Below, piece by piece: positions 1-5,452 of a stretch of 6,986 nt of DNA. The position numbers and the translations under genes were made by a program. The DNA is from an uncultured Planctomycetaceae bacterium. Lineage in GTDB: Bacteria > Planctomycetota > Planctomycetia > Pirellulales > JACPPG01. Below the pieces are notes generated by a model, which saw only the letters and a list, made by a program, of their open reading frames with translations, made no database searches and was not told where the DNA came from. Every line of letters begins with the position of its first letter. Within the stretch, counting starts at the first letter, position 1. The DNA lies in NCBI GenBank assembly GCA_945957305.1, contig CAMFLN010000149.1, positions 1-6,986 on the forward strand. Direction: 5' to 3'.

Positions 1-520
1 TCTGTGTCCAGATCGTGTTTGGACCGGGTACTTTGGCTGTGCTGCCGGCGCCGGCAACCCAGCCGAACTCTGCATAATAGGGATGTTCCGAGCCGGACGG
101 CGCGAGCAACACGATCGGCGGCGATTTCGGATCGACGGTTTCGCGGTACTTGATCAGGGCGAGATCGTCAAAACGGCCGCCGCGCAGCGACAATGAGCCC
201 TTCACGCTGGGAGTGTCGATCGCAACGCGCGGCGACGCCGCGACGACGCTTTCGCGCGTCTGGACCTGGCCCGGCACGGTCGGAAGACCTGGTGCCTGCG
301 GTGCAACGCCAGGCTGCTGGGCGCCACCAGCTTGCGGTGCCGTGCCGGCCTGCGGCGCGGCGCCGGGCAGCTGCTGGGTCTGCTGCGCCTGTTTCTGCTT
401 CAGCGCAGCTTCCTGCCGTTGTTTTTCGAGCTGCGGCCCGCCGACGAAATATTGCCAGCCTATGATCACGAGCACGGAAAGCCCGATCGCAAGGATCATG
501 TTTTTCTGGTCGTTGATCAT
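1..520 (-). CDS. yidC: Membrane protein insertase YidC, N-terminal part (cut by left edge)
   Basis: YidC inserts and folds inner-membrane proteins, alone or with SecYEG. The visible 173 residues begin MINDQKNMILAIGLSVLVII, the typical short cytoplasmic start and first transmembrane helix (about residues 8-26). A linker rich in Gln, Ala and Pro with repeated APQAG-like units follows (about 35-82), and then the start of the periplasmic P1 domain (SLRGGRFDDLALIKYRE at about 110-126). The conserved insertase core lies beyond position 1. The ATG at 520-518 directly follows the rnpA stop codon with no spacing, so translational coupling to rnpA is likely. The order rpmH-rnpA-yidC is the conserved arrangement. 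The identity is clear from the N-terminus and the neighbours, but function-critical residues cannot be checked here. Confidence 0.95.
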   Translation of the reverse strand, partial: MINDQKNMILAIGLSVLVIIGWQYFVGGPQLEKQRQEAALKQKQAQQTQQLPGAAPQAGTAPQAGGAQQPGVAPQAPGLPTVPGQVQTRESVVAASPRVAIDTPSVKGSLSLRGGRFDDLALIKYRETVDPKSPPIVLLAPSGSEHPYYAEFGWVAGAGSTAKVPGPNTIWTQ

Positions 521-901
521 TTAGGTCCGGCTCGCGGGTTGGTCGTTCTGTCGGGTATCGGATTTCGGACGGCTCCTGATGGAGCCCAGGCGCGCGATTG
601 CGCGTAGATACTCTGCGGCAAGCTGCGAAAAGTCGGCGGAAAGTGCCGCGCGACGGCCGATCAGTACATAGTCGTGGCCGGCGCGCAATTTGTCCGCGGA
701 GTTCAGTCGCACAACCTCGCGCAGCCTTCGGCGCACGCGATTGCGCTCGACGGCATTGCCAACCTTTTTGGATACCGTAAAGCCGACCCGGACGGGACCT
801 CGGTCGCTTCGGTCACGCGCCTGCAAAACAAAAGTCGCCGCCGGGATTTTGATCCCGCCCGCGGCCGCGACGAAATCCGCTCTTTTCCGGAGACGCTCCA
901 T
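521..901 (-). CDS. rnpA: Ribonuclease P protein component
   Basis: This is the basic protein cofactor of RNase P, which helps the RNA subunit remove 5' leaders from tRNA precursors. The product has 126 residues, a normal size. It begins MERLRKRADF, as many RnpA proteins do, and carries the signature RNR region KVGNAVERNRVRRRLREVVR at about residues 46-65. The C-terminal tail after about residue 108 is polar and probably disordered. The ATG at 901-899 was chosen because the family start motif follows directly. No clear Shine-Dalgarno precedes it. Instead, GC-rich inverted repeats (902-932) reach right up to the start codon. The gene lies 45 nt after rpmH and ends in TAA exactly where yidC starts. 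Confidence 0.96.
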   Translation of the reverse strand: MERLRKRADFVAAAGGIKIPAATFVLQARDRSDRGPVRVGFTVSKKVGNAVERNRVRRRLREVVRLNSADKLRAGHDYVLIGRRAALSADFSQLAAEYLRAIARLGSIRSRPKSDTRQNDQPASRT

Positions 902-932
902 CGCCGAACCGGCGGTCCGCCTGGAACCGCCG
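902..932 (-). promoter_or_regulatory. GC-rich hairpin in the rpmH-rnpA spacer, next to the rnpA start
   Basis: CGGCGGT (910-916) and ACCGCCG (926-932) form a perfect 7-bp inverted repeat with a 9-nt loop. An alternative 5-bp stem with a 3-nt loop, CGCCG (902-906) with CGGCG (910-914), touches the rnpA ATG. The two share bases and cannot form together. There is no U-tract, so this does not look like a simple terminator. It could tune rnpA translation relative to the far more abundant L34, or be a processing site. The pairing is visible in the sequence; the role is inference. Confidence 0.4.
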
Positions 933-946
933 ATCGTGGCAGCCGA

Positions 947-1081
947 TCAAGCGCTCAGGCGCTTGCGGCCGCGTGCACGACGGGCAGCGATAACCTTGCG
1001 GCCGCCGACAGTCGCCATACGGGCGCGGAAACCGTGCCGGCGCTTGCGCACGAGCTTGCTGGGTTGATAGGTCCGTTTCAC
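947..1081 (-). CDS. rpmH: 50S ribosomal protein L34
   Basis: L34 is a small, very basic protein of the large ribosomal subunit. The 44-residue product ([18 protein letters not shown] at the start, then [20 protein letters not shown]) matches the family along its whole length. The start is the GTG at 1081-1079, not the longer in-frame extension to 1153. The L34 family begins exactly at M/V-KRTYQPS, and a GGAG ribosome binding site (minus strand, 1094-1091) lies 9 nt upstream. It is the first gene of the rpmH-rnpA-yidC cluster and is preceded by a leader of about 100 nt with a strong promoter. Confidence 0.98.
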   Translation of the reverse strand: MKRTYQPSKLVRKRRHGFRARMATVGGRKVIAARRARGRKRLSA

Positions 1082-1090
1082 GGGGTCTTT

Positions 1091-1161
1091 CTCCGCTGGT
1101 CGCGGCGCAATGCCGGATGTTCGGGTGATGCGCCCCGGGACGCTCATCCGCAAACCAGCGG
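1091..1161 (-). promoter_or_regulatory. Structured rpmH leader covering the ribosome binding site
   Basis: In the rpmH 5' leader, CCGCTGGT (minus strand 1161-1154) is perfectly complementary to ACCAGCGG (1100-1093), whose last two G residues are part of the GGAG ribosome binding site. Nested inside is a second perfect pair of 6 bp, CATCCG (1145-1150 on plus) with CGGATG (1114-1119). Together they could fold the leader into a long stem that partly hides the ribosome binding site. The complementarity is visible; translational control by it is inference. Confidence 0.4.
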
Positions 1162-1188
1162 GATCGCCGAGGTCGAAAATCGTTGCGG

Positions 1189-1218
1189 CTTATAAGGGAA
1201 TGGGGGCCTTCTCGTCAA
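1189..1218 (-). promoter_or_regulatory. Promoter of the rpmH-rnpA-yidC operon
   Basis: On the minus strand, TTGACG (1218-1213) serves as a -35 box and TTATAA (1195-1190) or TATAAG (1194-1189) as a -10 box, with 17 or 18 nt between them. This is close to the housekeeping sigma-70 consensus of alphaproteobacteria. Transcription would start near 1183, leaving a leader of about 100 nt before the rpmH GTG. A perfect 10-bp palindrome, CGACGCGTCG (1221-1230), lies just upstream of the -35 box. Confidence 0.75.
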
Positions 1219-1501
1219 TGCGACGCGTCGATCCTGCGGCCTGACTTTGGTTTATATTTTGCCCCATTTATCAAGCAGATAGCCAAGTCCCGGGGTGGGA
1301 AGGCATGATTTCCGGCCTGCTTTGGGCAGCCAGGCCGGTGCCGACGGGGCCCGGAGCGAGATTTTGAGGCCGGATTCAGCTTTTCTGGCGGATGCCAGGC
1401 GCTGCAAGAAGGAAACCACGATTTGTACCTCCACACCGGAGGGCGCGGAAACCAAGAGACATTTTTGCGGGCGGCGCGGCCCATCCAATTCTGGCAGGGC
1501 C

Positions 1502-1554
1502 CGGTTCCATAGCCTGAACCGAGCATGCAGCCTGGCTCCAGGTTCCATTGAACC
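1502..1554. repeat. Twin GGTTCCAT palindromes upstream of the histidine kinase
   Basis: CGGTTC (1502-1507) pairs with GAACCG (1516-1521), and GGTTC (1541-1545) pairs with GAACC (1550-1554). Both begin with the same octamer GGTTCCAT (1503-1510 and 1541-1548), 38 nt apart. They could be two binding sites for one dimeric regulator, or stems of a small RNA. Only the repeat itself is seen. Confidence 0.4.
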
Positions 1555-1584
1555 AAGTTTGACGCATTCGGCACCAAAACGCAT

Positions 1585-1612
1585 CATAAGCATGTTACGC
1601 AGCATAAGCATG
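1585..1612. repeat. Direct repeat CATAAGCATG, two copies
   Basis: CATAAGCATG occurs at 1585-1594 and again at 1603-1612, with starts 18 nt apart, 50-77 nt before the kinase start codon. The position fits an operator or activator site for the kinase gene. The first copy also overlaps where a -10 box would lie for the TTGACG at 1559-1564. Confidence 0.5.
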
Positions 1613-1661
1613 GTAAAGAGGCGCGGTTGATCTCCCGCGCTACCCCTGTTGTCAGGACCTG

Positions 1662-3122
1662 ATGGCCAATTTCGACGATCAGTCGGCCCCAGTCCGCGTG
1701 CCGCGGTTCGGGCTTTCCGGAAAGCTCCTCGTCCTCACGATCCTGTTCGTGGTGATTGCGGAAGTGCTGATCTATGTCCCGTCCATCTCGCAATTCCGGC
1801 TGAACTGGCTCAACGACCGTCTGGCCGCAGCGCGTACGGCCGCGCTGGTTCTTTATGCCGCGCCGAGCGGGATGGTGCCCGAGGATCTGGCGCGCGACAT
1901 CCTGTCGAATATCGGCGCCCAGGCCGTCGTCATGAAGACCGGACAGACCCGCCGTCTGCTAGCGGCCTCGGAAGTGCCGCCGGAGACGCATCGCGAGTTC
2001 GACATGCGCGACGTGACCTGGTGGGAGGCGGTTGCGGGTGCCTATCACGGTCTCACCGATCCCGGTCATACGGTCCTGCGGATCATCGGCGCCGCGCCGC
2101 GCGACGGAGAGTATCTCGAAATCCTGATGCCGAATGCGCCGCTGCAGCGGGCAATGCTGCGCTTTTCGACCAACGTGCTGATTGTGTCGCTGATTATCTC
2201 GGCCTCGACGCTCACGCTGGTCTATCTGGCGCTGCATTTCCTGTTCGTCCGGCCGATGCGCCGCATCACCCGCAACATCATGGCGTTTCGCGCCGACCCG
2301 GAGAATCCCTCGCGCACGATCAGGGTCTCCAAGCGCAATGACGAGATCGGCGTGACCGAACGCGAACTTGCCTCGATGCAGAGCAACCTCACTTCGATGC
2401 TGCATCAGCGCAGTCGCCTCGCCGCGCTCGGCCTCGCGGTGTCGAAGATCAATCACGACCTGCGCAACATGCTCTCGTCCGCGCAGCTCGTCTCGGATCA
2501 GCTGTCCACCGTGCGAGACCCACGGGTGCAGCGCTTTGCGCCCAAACTCCTTCGGGCCTTGGAGCGGGCAATCGAGCTGTGCCAGTCGACGCTGTCCTAC
2601 GGCCGCGCGCAGGAATCCCCGCCGGTTCGCAAGATGATTGCGCTCGAGCCGCTGGTCGAGGAAGTGCGGGAGAATCTCGGGTTAAAGAGCGAGAACATCG
2701 GCTGGATCGTCTCGATCGAGCGAGGCCTGCAGGTGGACGCAGACCATGACCAACTGTTCCGGGTACTGCTGAACCTCGCGCGCAACGCGGTACAGGCTCT
2801 CGAGGCACGTTCGCCGAACGATCCCTTGCGCGATCAGGTTCGGATCACCGGCCGACGCGAGGGTGGCGTCGCGGTGGTGGAAATGTCCGATACGGGCCCC
2901 GGTTTCCCGACCAAGGCGAGGGAGCATCTGTTCGAGGCTTTCTCGGGCTCGACACGGCCCGGTGGAACCGGGCTGGGTCTGGCCATTGCGGCGGAGCTCC
3001 TGCGCGCGCATGGCGGCGAGATCCGTCTGGTCGAGGGAACTATCGGCGCCACGTTCCGGCTGACGATACCTGACCAGGCGGTCGACCTCGACGCCTGGCG
3101 GGAAGAGCGTGCCAGCGCTTGA
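1662..3122 (+). CDS. Membrane-bound sensor histidine kinase (orphan)
   Basis: This is a two-component sensor: it senses a signal at the membrane, autophosphorylates on histidine and passes phosphate to an unidentified response regulator. The 486 residues contain transmembrane helix 1 (about 21-42), a periplasmic sensor region of about 125 residues with no recognised fold, transmembrane helix 2 (about 172-195), and a HAMP linker (about 196-250). The dimerisation helix carries phospho-acceptor His265 in SKINHDLRN. The ATPase domain follows, with N-box NLARNAVQA (Asn375), G1 box DTGPGF (410-415), F-box EHLFEAF and G2 box GGTGLGLA (434-441). All catalytic motifs are intact. The ATG at 1662 has AGGA 4 nt upstream, rather close spacing. 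No regulator gene is adjacent: upstream is the divergent rpmH operon and downstream a tRNA. The signal is unknown. Confidence 0.93.
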   Translation: MANFDDQSAPVRVPRFGLSGKLLVLTILFVVIAEVLIYVPSISQFRLNWLNDRLAAARTAALVLYAAPSGMVPEDLARDILSNIGAQAVVMKTGQTRRLLAASEVPPETHREFDMRDVTWWEAVAGAYHGLTDPGHTVLRIIGAAPRDGEYLEILMPNAPLQRAMLRFSTNVLIVSLIISASTLTLVYLALHFLFVRPMRRITRNIMAFRADPENPSRTIRVSKRNDEIGVTERELASMQSNLTSMLHQRSRLAALGLAVSKINHDLRNMLSSAQLVSDQLSTVRDPRVQRFAPKLLRALERAIELCQSTLSYGRAQESPPVRKMIALEPLVEEVRENLGLKSENIGWIVSIERGLQVDADHDQLFRVLLNLARNAVQALEARSPNDPLRDQVRITGRREGGVAVVEMSDTGPGFPTKAREHLFEAFSGSTRPGGTGLGLAIAAELLRAHGGEIRLVEGTIGATFRLTIPDQAVDLDAWREERASA

Positions 3123-3135
3123 GATACCCACGTCC

Positions 3136-3163
3136 GGCGTGTTCGTCTTGACGCCAGGAACAC
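3136..3163 (+). terminator. Possible weak hairpin after the histidine kinase
   Basis: Two mutually exclusive stems follow the kinase stop: GGCGT (3136-3140) with ACGCC (3151-3155), and GTGTTC (3139-3144) with GAACAC (3158-3163). No U-tract follows, so termination by this structure is uncertain. Confidence 0.25.
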
Positions 3164-3218
3164 ACCTCAACATCGCCATAGGGGCCAGTCGCTGACGGTC
3201 GCCCTGAAATTCCAGTCG

Positions 3219-3250
3219 ATGCAAACCCTTGCCAATGCAAACCCTTGCCA
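3219..3250 (+). repeat. 16-bp perfect tandem duplication upstream of tRNA-Arg
   Basis: ATGCAAACCCTTGCCA occurs twice head to tail (3219-3234 and 3235-3250). Each copy ends in TTGCCA, a plausible -35 element, so the duplication may provide two overlapping promoter positions for the tRNA gene. Confidence 0.8.
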
Positions 3251-3273
3251 ATACAGGTGCGAGGCGATAGCTA
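3245..3273 (+). promoter_or_regulatory. Candidate promoter of tRNA-Arg
   Basis: TTGCCA (3245-3250) lies 17 nt before TAGCTA (3268-3273), within the palindrome GATAGCTATC (3266-3275). This would start transcription near 3280, about 30 nt before the tRNA. The -10 match is poor. The first repeat copy offers an alternative pair, TTGCCA (3229-3234) with TACAGG (3252-3257). Which is used cannot be decided by eye. Confidence 0.35.
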
Positions 3274-3311
3274 TCCCCCGGTTCCGCGCCCGAGTCCGGG
3301 CAGCGGCATCG

Positions 3312-3388
3312 GCGCCCGTAGCTCAGCTGGATAGAGCACCAGACTACGAATCTGGGGGTCAGGAGTTCGAATCTCTTCGGGCGCGCCA
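3312..3388 (+). tRNA. tRNA-Arg(ACG)
   Basis: The 77-nt cloverleaf is complete. Acceptor GCGCCCG (3312-3318) pairs with CGGGCGC (3378-3384), followed by discriminator G3385 and an encoded CCA (3386-3388). D-stem GCTC/GAGC is at 3321-3324 and 3334-3337. Anticodon stem CCAGA/TCTGG (3339-3343, 3351-3355) encloses loop CTACGAA with anticodon ACG (3346-3348), which reads arginine CGN codons after A34-to-I editing. T-stem AGGAG/CTCTT (with one G-U pair) encloses TTCGAAT (3366-3372). The gene stays intact although a mobile element begins at its 3' end, and the recombinase gene overlaps its 3' end on the opposite strand. Confidence 0.97.
3346..3388. other. Probable attachment site (attL/attR) in the 3' half of tRNA-Arg
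   Basis: Integrative elements commonly recombine into the 3' end of tRNA genes and restore the gene with an identical segment. Here the element's recombinase gene lies immediately beyond the CCA and even ends within the tRNA, so the core of the site is expected somewhere from the anticodon arm to just past the CCA. The exact crossover cannot be placed without the other element end or an empty site. Serine recombinases crossing over at a 2-bp core would leave only a short identity block. Confidence 0.55.
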
Positions 3389-5035
3389 TTCCGGTCCCAA
3401 ACCACGAACGTTTTGGAGGGGGCTGGATTTGCCGAGAATGGCCGCTCTGACGGCTTCCCGACTGCCGACGATTTTCACCGATTTGTCGCCGACAATGATA
3501 GCGCCGACGACCGTCCGCAGATACGCCTTGCGCGCGGGCGTTTCGCCATTATCGAGCAGGTCTCTCATAAGTTTGCTGAACGCAGCGATCCTTTCCGGGT
3601 CGATGCTGGCCGATGGCAGCACTTGCGACGCTGCGTGGTCATAGGCCGCCTGGGCCTTCTCGCGGTCGGCTTTGAGTTCAACGATTCGCTCGCGAAGAAG
3701 ATCGTCGAGTTCGACGATGCCTTCCTCGATCCCCCGATAGAGACGCTTGAGGCGATCTTCGGCATCGACGACCTGAGATTTTAGCGTAGCAAGGCGGCGG
3801 TCAACGGCGGCGGTGCGTTCCTGACGCCGGGCGGCAATCGCGGAAAGCAACTCGGCCAGACGCTCGGGCGTGAACATGTTCTCCCTGAGCGCCCTCAGAA
3901 CCAGATCATCCAGGAACGCCATCCGGATCGTGTTCCCCCGGCAGGCCGTCGGTCCCTTCTGCGCACGGCTGGCGCAGGTGTAATAGGCATAAATCCGCCC
4001 TGTGCTGGAGGTCCCGGTCCGCTGCGTCATCCCACCGCCGCAATGCGCACATTTGGCAAGTCCGGTCAGAAGGATCGGACCAGTGACCACGCGCGGGGCC
4101 GTGACCTTGGGGTTATTGGCCACAAGCTGGGCCTGGACGCGGTCGAACAGATCCTGCTCGACAATGGCGGGAGTTGCGATCTCAACGATTTCCGAGGCGG
4201 GTTTGCGTTCGCCGGTCCTGGCGGAGCGAACATTGTAACGCCAGCGGCCAACATAGACGGTGTTAGTCAGGATATGGTGCGCCGGACCGACGCCAAAGGT
4301 CCCGCCGGCCTTGGTCCGGTAACCACGTCCGTTGAGCCACTTGACCAGTTGCTTGATGCCGAGCGGTGGCGTGCCGGTCCCGGTGTCACCTTCCGCATAG
4401 AGGCGAAAAATGAGCCGGACGGTCTCGGCCTCGACGGGCTCGACAGCGAGGTGCTTCTTGATCTTCTGCCCCCGCCGTTCGGCTTCGACAATGGTGTAAC
4501 CGAGCGGAGGCGAGGCACCGTTCCAGAACCCTTGTTTGGCATTCTCCTTCATCGCCCTGGTCACGTTCTTGCCGTTTTCCTTCGAGGTATATTCGTCGAA
4601 GATGCCGATGATCTGGCGCATCATTTCCTGGGACGGATCGGTGCCGGTGGGCTGCGTCATTGAGACGACCTCGACGCCGTGACGGCGAAGCTTGCGGATC
4701 GTCAACTCCATCGTGGCGCCGTCGCGGAAAAACCGCGAAAAGGAGTGCACGACGATGACGTCATAGGGGTGATCTGCATCGCAGGCCCGTTCCAGCATCG
4801 CCTGAAACACCGGCCGCCGATCGTCGGTCGCGCTGGCGCCGGGCTCGACATACTCATCGACGACAGTCCAGCCGTTCGACAGACAATGACGCGTGGTCAA
4901 GTCGCGCTGCGAGGGAATTGACACCTCGCCCTCTGCCTGCCGTCCGGTCGAGACTCGCAGATAAACAGCGGCTCTCAACGGCTCCGGACAGTCCGTTGCA
5001 GCAAGACTTGTTCTTGTTTGCAAATTCCGGGTCAT
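3359..5035 (-). CDS. Large serine recombinase (site-specific integrase)
   Basis: This enzyme would catalyse integration and, with a directionality factor, excision of the element through a phosphoserine intermediate. The 558 residues comprise the resolvase-type catalytic domain (about 20-165), with nucleophile Ser29 in YLRVSTGRQ and conserved arginines in IPSQRD (Arg44) and SFSRFFRD (Arg101, Arg104). A recombinase domain follows (about 175-310), then a zinc ribbon with CAHC at 329-332 and Cys354 and Cys365, and a charged coiled coil (about 395-470). The ATG at 5035 precedes a short N-terminal extension and the conserved catalytic start; only a weak AGAG lies upstream. The gene is 66 nt after the antitoxin and may be co-transcribed with it. 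Unusually, residues 550-558 (WRARRDSNS) and the TGA stop are encoded by the antisense strand of tRNA-Arg. Confidence 0.95.
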   Translation of the reverse strand: MTRNLQTRTSLAATDCPEPLRAAVYLRVSTGRQAEGEVSIPSQRDLTTRHCLSNGWTVVDEYVEPGASATDDRRPVFQAMLERACDADHPYDVIVVHSFSRFFRDGATMELTIRKLRRHGVEVVSMTQPTGTDPSQEMMRQIIGIFDEYTSKENGKNVTRAMKENAKQGFWNGASPPLGYTIVEAERRGQKIKKHLAVEPVEAETVRLIFRLYAEGDTGTGTPPLGIKQLVKWLNGRGYRTKAGGTFGVGPAHHILTNTVYVGRWRYNVRSARTGERKPASEIVEIATPAIVEQDLFDRVQAQLVANNPKVTAPRVVTGPILLTGLAKCAHCGGGMTQRTGTSSTGRIYAYYTCASRAQKGPTACRGNTIRMAFLDDLVLRALRENMFTPERLAELLSAIAARRQERTAAVDRRLATLKSQVVDAEDRLKRLYRGIEEGIVELDDLLRERIVELKADREKAQAAYDHAASQVLPSASIDPERIAAFSKLMRDLLDNGETPARKAYLRTVVGAIIVGDKSVKIVGSREAVRAAILGKSSPLQNVRGLGPEWRARRDSNS

Positions 5036-5047
5036 TGACGAATCTCT

Positions 5048-5070
5048 ACAGCCTCGCGTGATCGCGCTGT
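5048..5070 (-). promoter_or_regulatory. Interrupted hairpin between antitoxin and recombinase genes
   Basis: ACAG (5048-5051) pairs with CTGT (5067-5070), and inside them CGCG (5055-5058) pairs with CGCG (5063-5066), with a 3-nt bulge on one side and a 4-nt loop. It lies in the 66-nt spacer shortly before the recombinase start. It could be an attenuator or an operator for recombinase control. No confident promoter is visible in the spacer. Confidence 0.3.
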
Positions 5071-5101
5071 CTCCATCTTACTATTGATGCGGGCGGGGAC
5101 G

Positions 5102-5449
5102 TCACGCCGCCATCATGTCGAACTCGACATGAACGCGGTCATAGGGAAATTCCACGCCCCCACTTTCGGTCCGCTCCAAAATCCCCACGCCCAGCAGCAG
5201 CGTCACGTCGGAGTGGACCCCCTTGAAGTCTCGGTCGACCCGACGCGCGACTTCCCGGATCGTCAGCGGGCCGGCTCCGGTCATGACGCGCACGATCTCC
5301 ATGCGCTTGGGTGCCAGCACCCGCCAAAGGTCGCTGACGCTCTCGAATGAAATTCGGTCGTCGCCAGCCTTACGCTGCCCGTGTGCAGTCGCCAGGATGC
5401 GGCGCGTTAGGTCGATTTGTGTCTCGACGCCCAGGATAACCGTCCGCAT
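5102..5449 (-). CDS. tumA: TumA-type antitoxin, winged-helix DNA-binding protein
   Basis: This is the likely antitoxin and autorepressor of the pair. The 115 residues contain a MarR/ArsR-like winged helix at about 42-102 (WRVLAPKRMEIVRVM, then LTIREVARRVDRDF, then VHSDVTLLLGVGILERTE as recognition region, then the wing leading to FPYDRVHVEFDM). This architecture is known from the antitoxins paired with TumE/DUF6516 toxins. The N-terminal 40 residues have no recognised motif and may be the toxin-binding part. The ATG at 5449-5447 lies 3 nt after the toxin stop codon. A strong GGAG (plus strand 5457-5460) sits 7 nt upstream, inside the end of the toxin gene, so the start is well supported. Assignment rests on fold-like patterns and partner identity. 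Confidence 0.82.
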   Translation of the reverse strand: MRTVILGVETQIDLTRRILATAHGQRKAGDDRISFESVSDLWRVLAPKRMEIVRVMTGAGPLTIREVARRVDRDFKGVHSDVTLLLGVGILERTESGGVEFPYDRVHVEFDMMAA

Positions 5450-5452
5450 GCT

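Larger units (their letters stand above)
1231..1661. other. Non-coding region between the rpmH promoter and the histidine kinase
   Basis: These roughly 430 nt separate two divergent transcription units. Open frames here (for example 1252-1611 minus and 1295-1630 plus) have no recognisable protein character or ribosome binding site and are taken as chance. Visible structure includes a small hairpin CTGGC/GCCAG (1385-1398), two related palindromes at 1502-1521 and 1541-1554, a possible weak -35 box TTGACG at 1559-1564, and a 10-bp direct repeat at 1585-1612. The kinase promoter must lie here, but no convincing -10 box was found. Confidence 0.6.

Noticed and set aside
674..1195. Plus-strand open frame of 173 residues over rnpA and rpmH
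   Set aside because: Antisense to two clearly identified genes; composition is typical of a GC-rich shadow frame.
1100..1300. Possible replication origin next to the rpmH-rnpA-yidC cluster
   Set aside because: In many bacteria dnaA and oriC lie beside these genes, but no dnaA gene, DnaA boxes or AT-rich unwinding region are visible here.
1252..1611. Minus-strand open frame in the gap before the histidine kinase, with overlapping frames at 1215-1577 and 1295-1630
   Set aside because: No family resemblance, no convincing ribosome binding site, and several frames are open at once, as expected by chance in GC-rich DNA.
2682..3389. Open frame of 235 residues on the minus strand starting MARPKRFELLTPRF
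   Set aside because: Its start is the reverse complement of the tRNA-Arg gene, a well-known source of false proteins, and the rest is antisense to the histidine kinase.
4043..4663. Plus-strand open frame of 206 residues
   Set aside because: Antisense shadow of the serine recombinase, whose domains are intact on the other strand.
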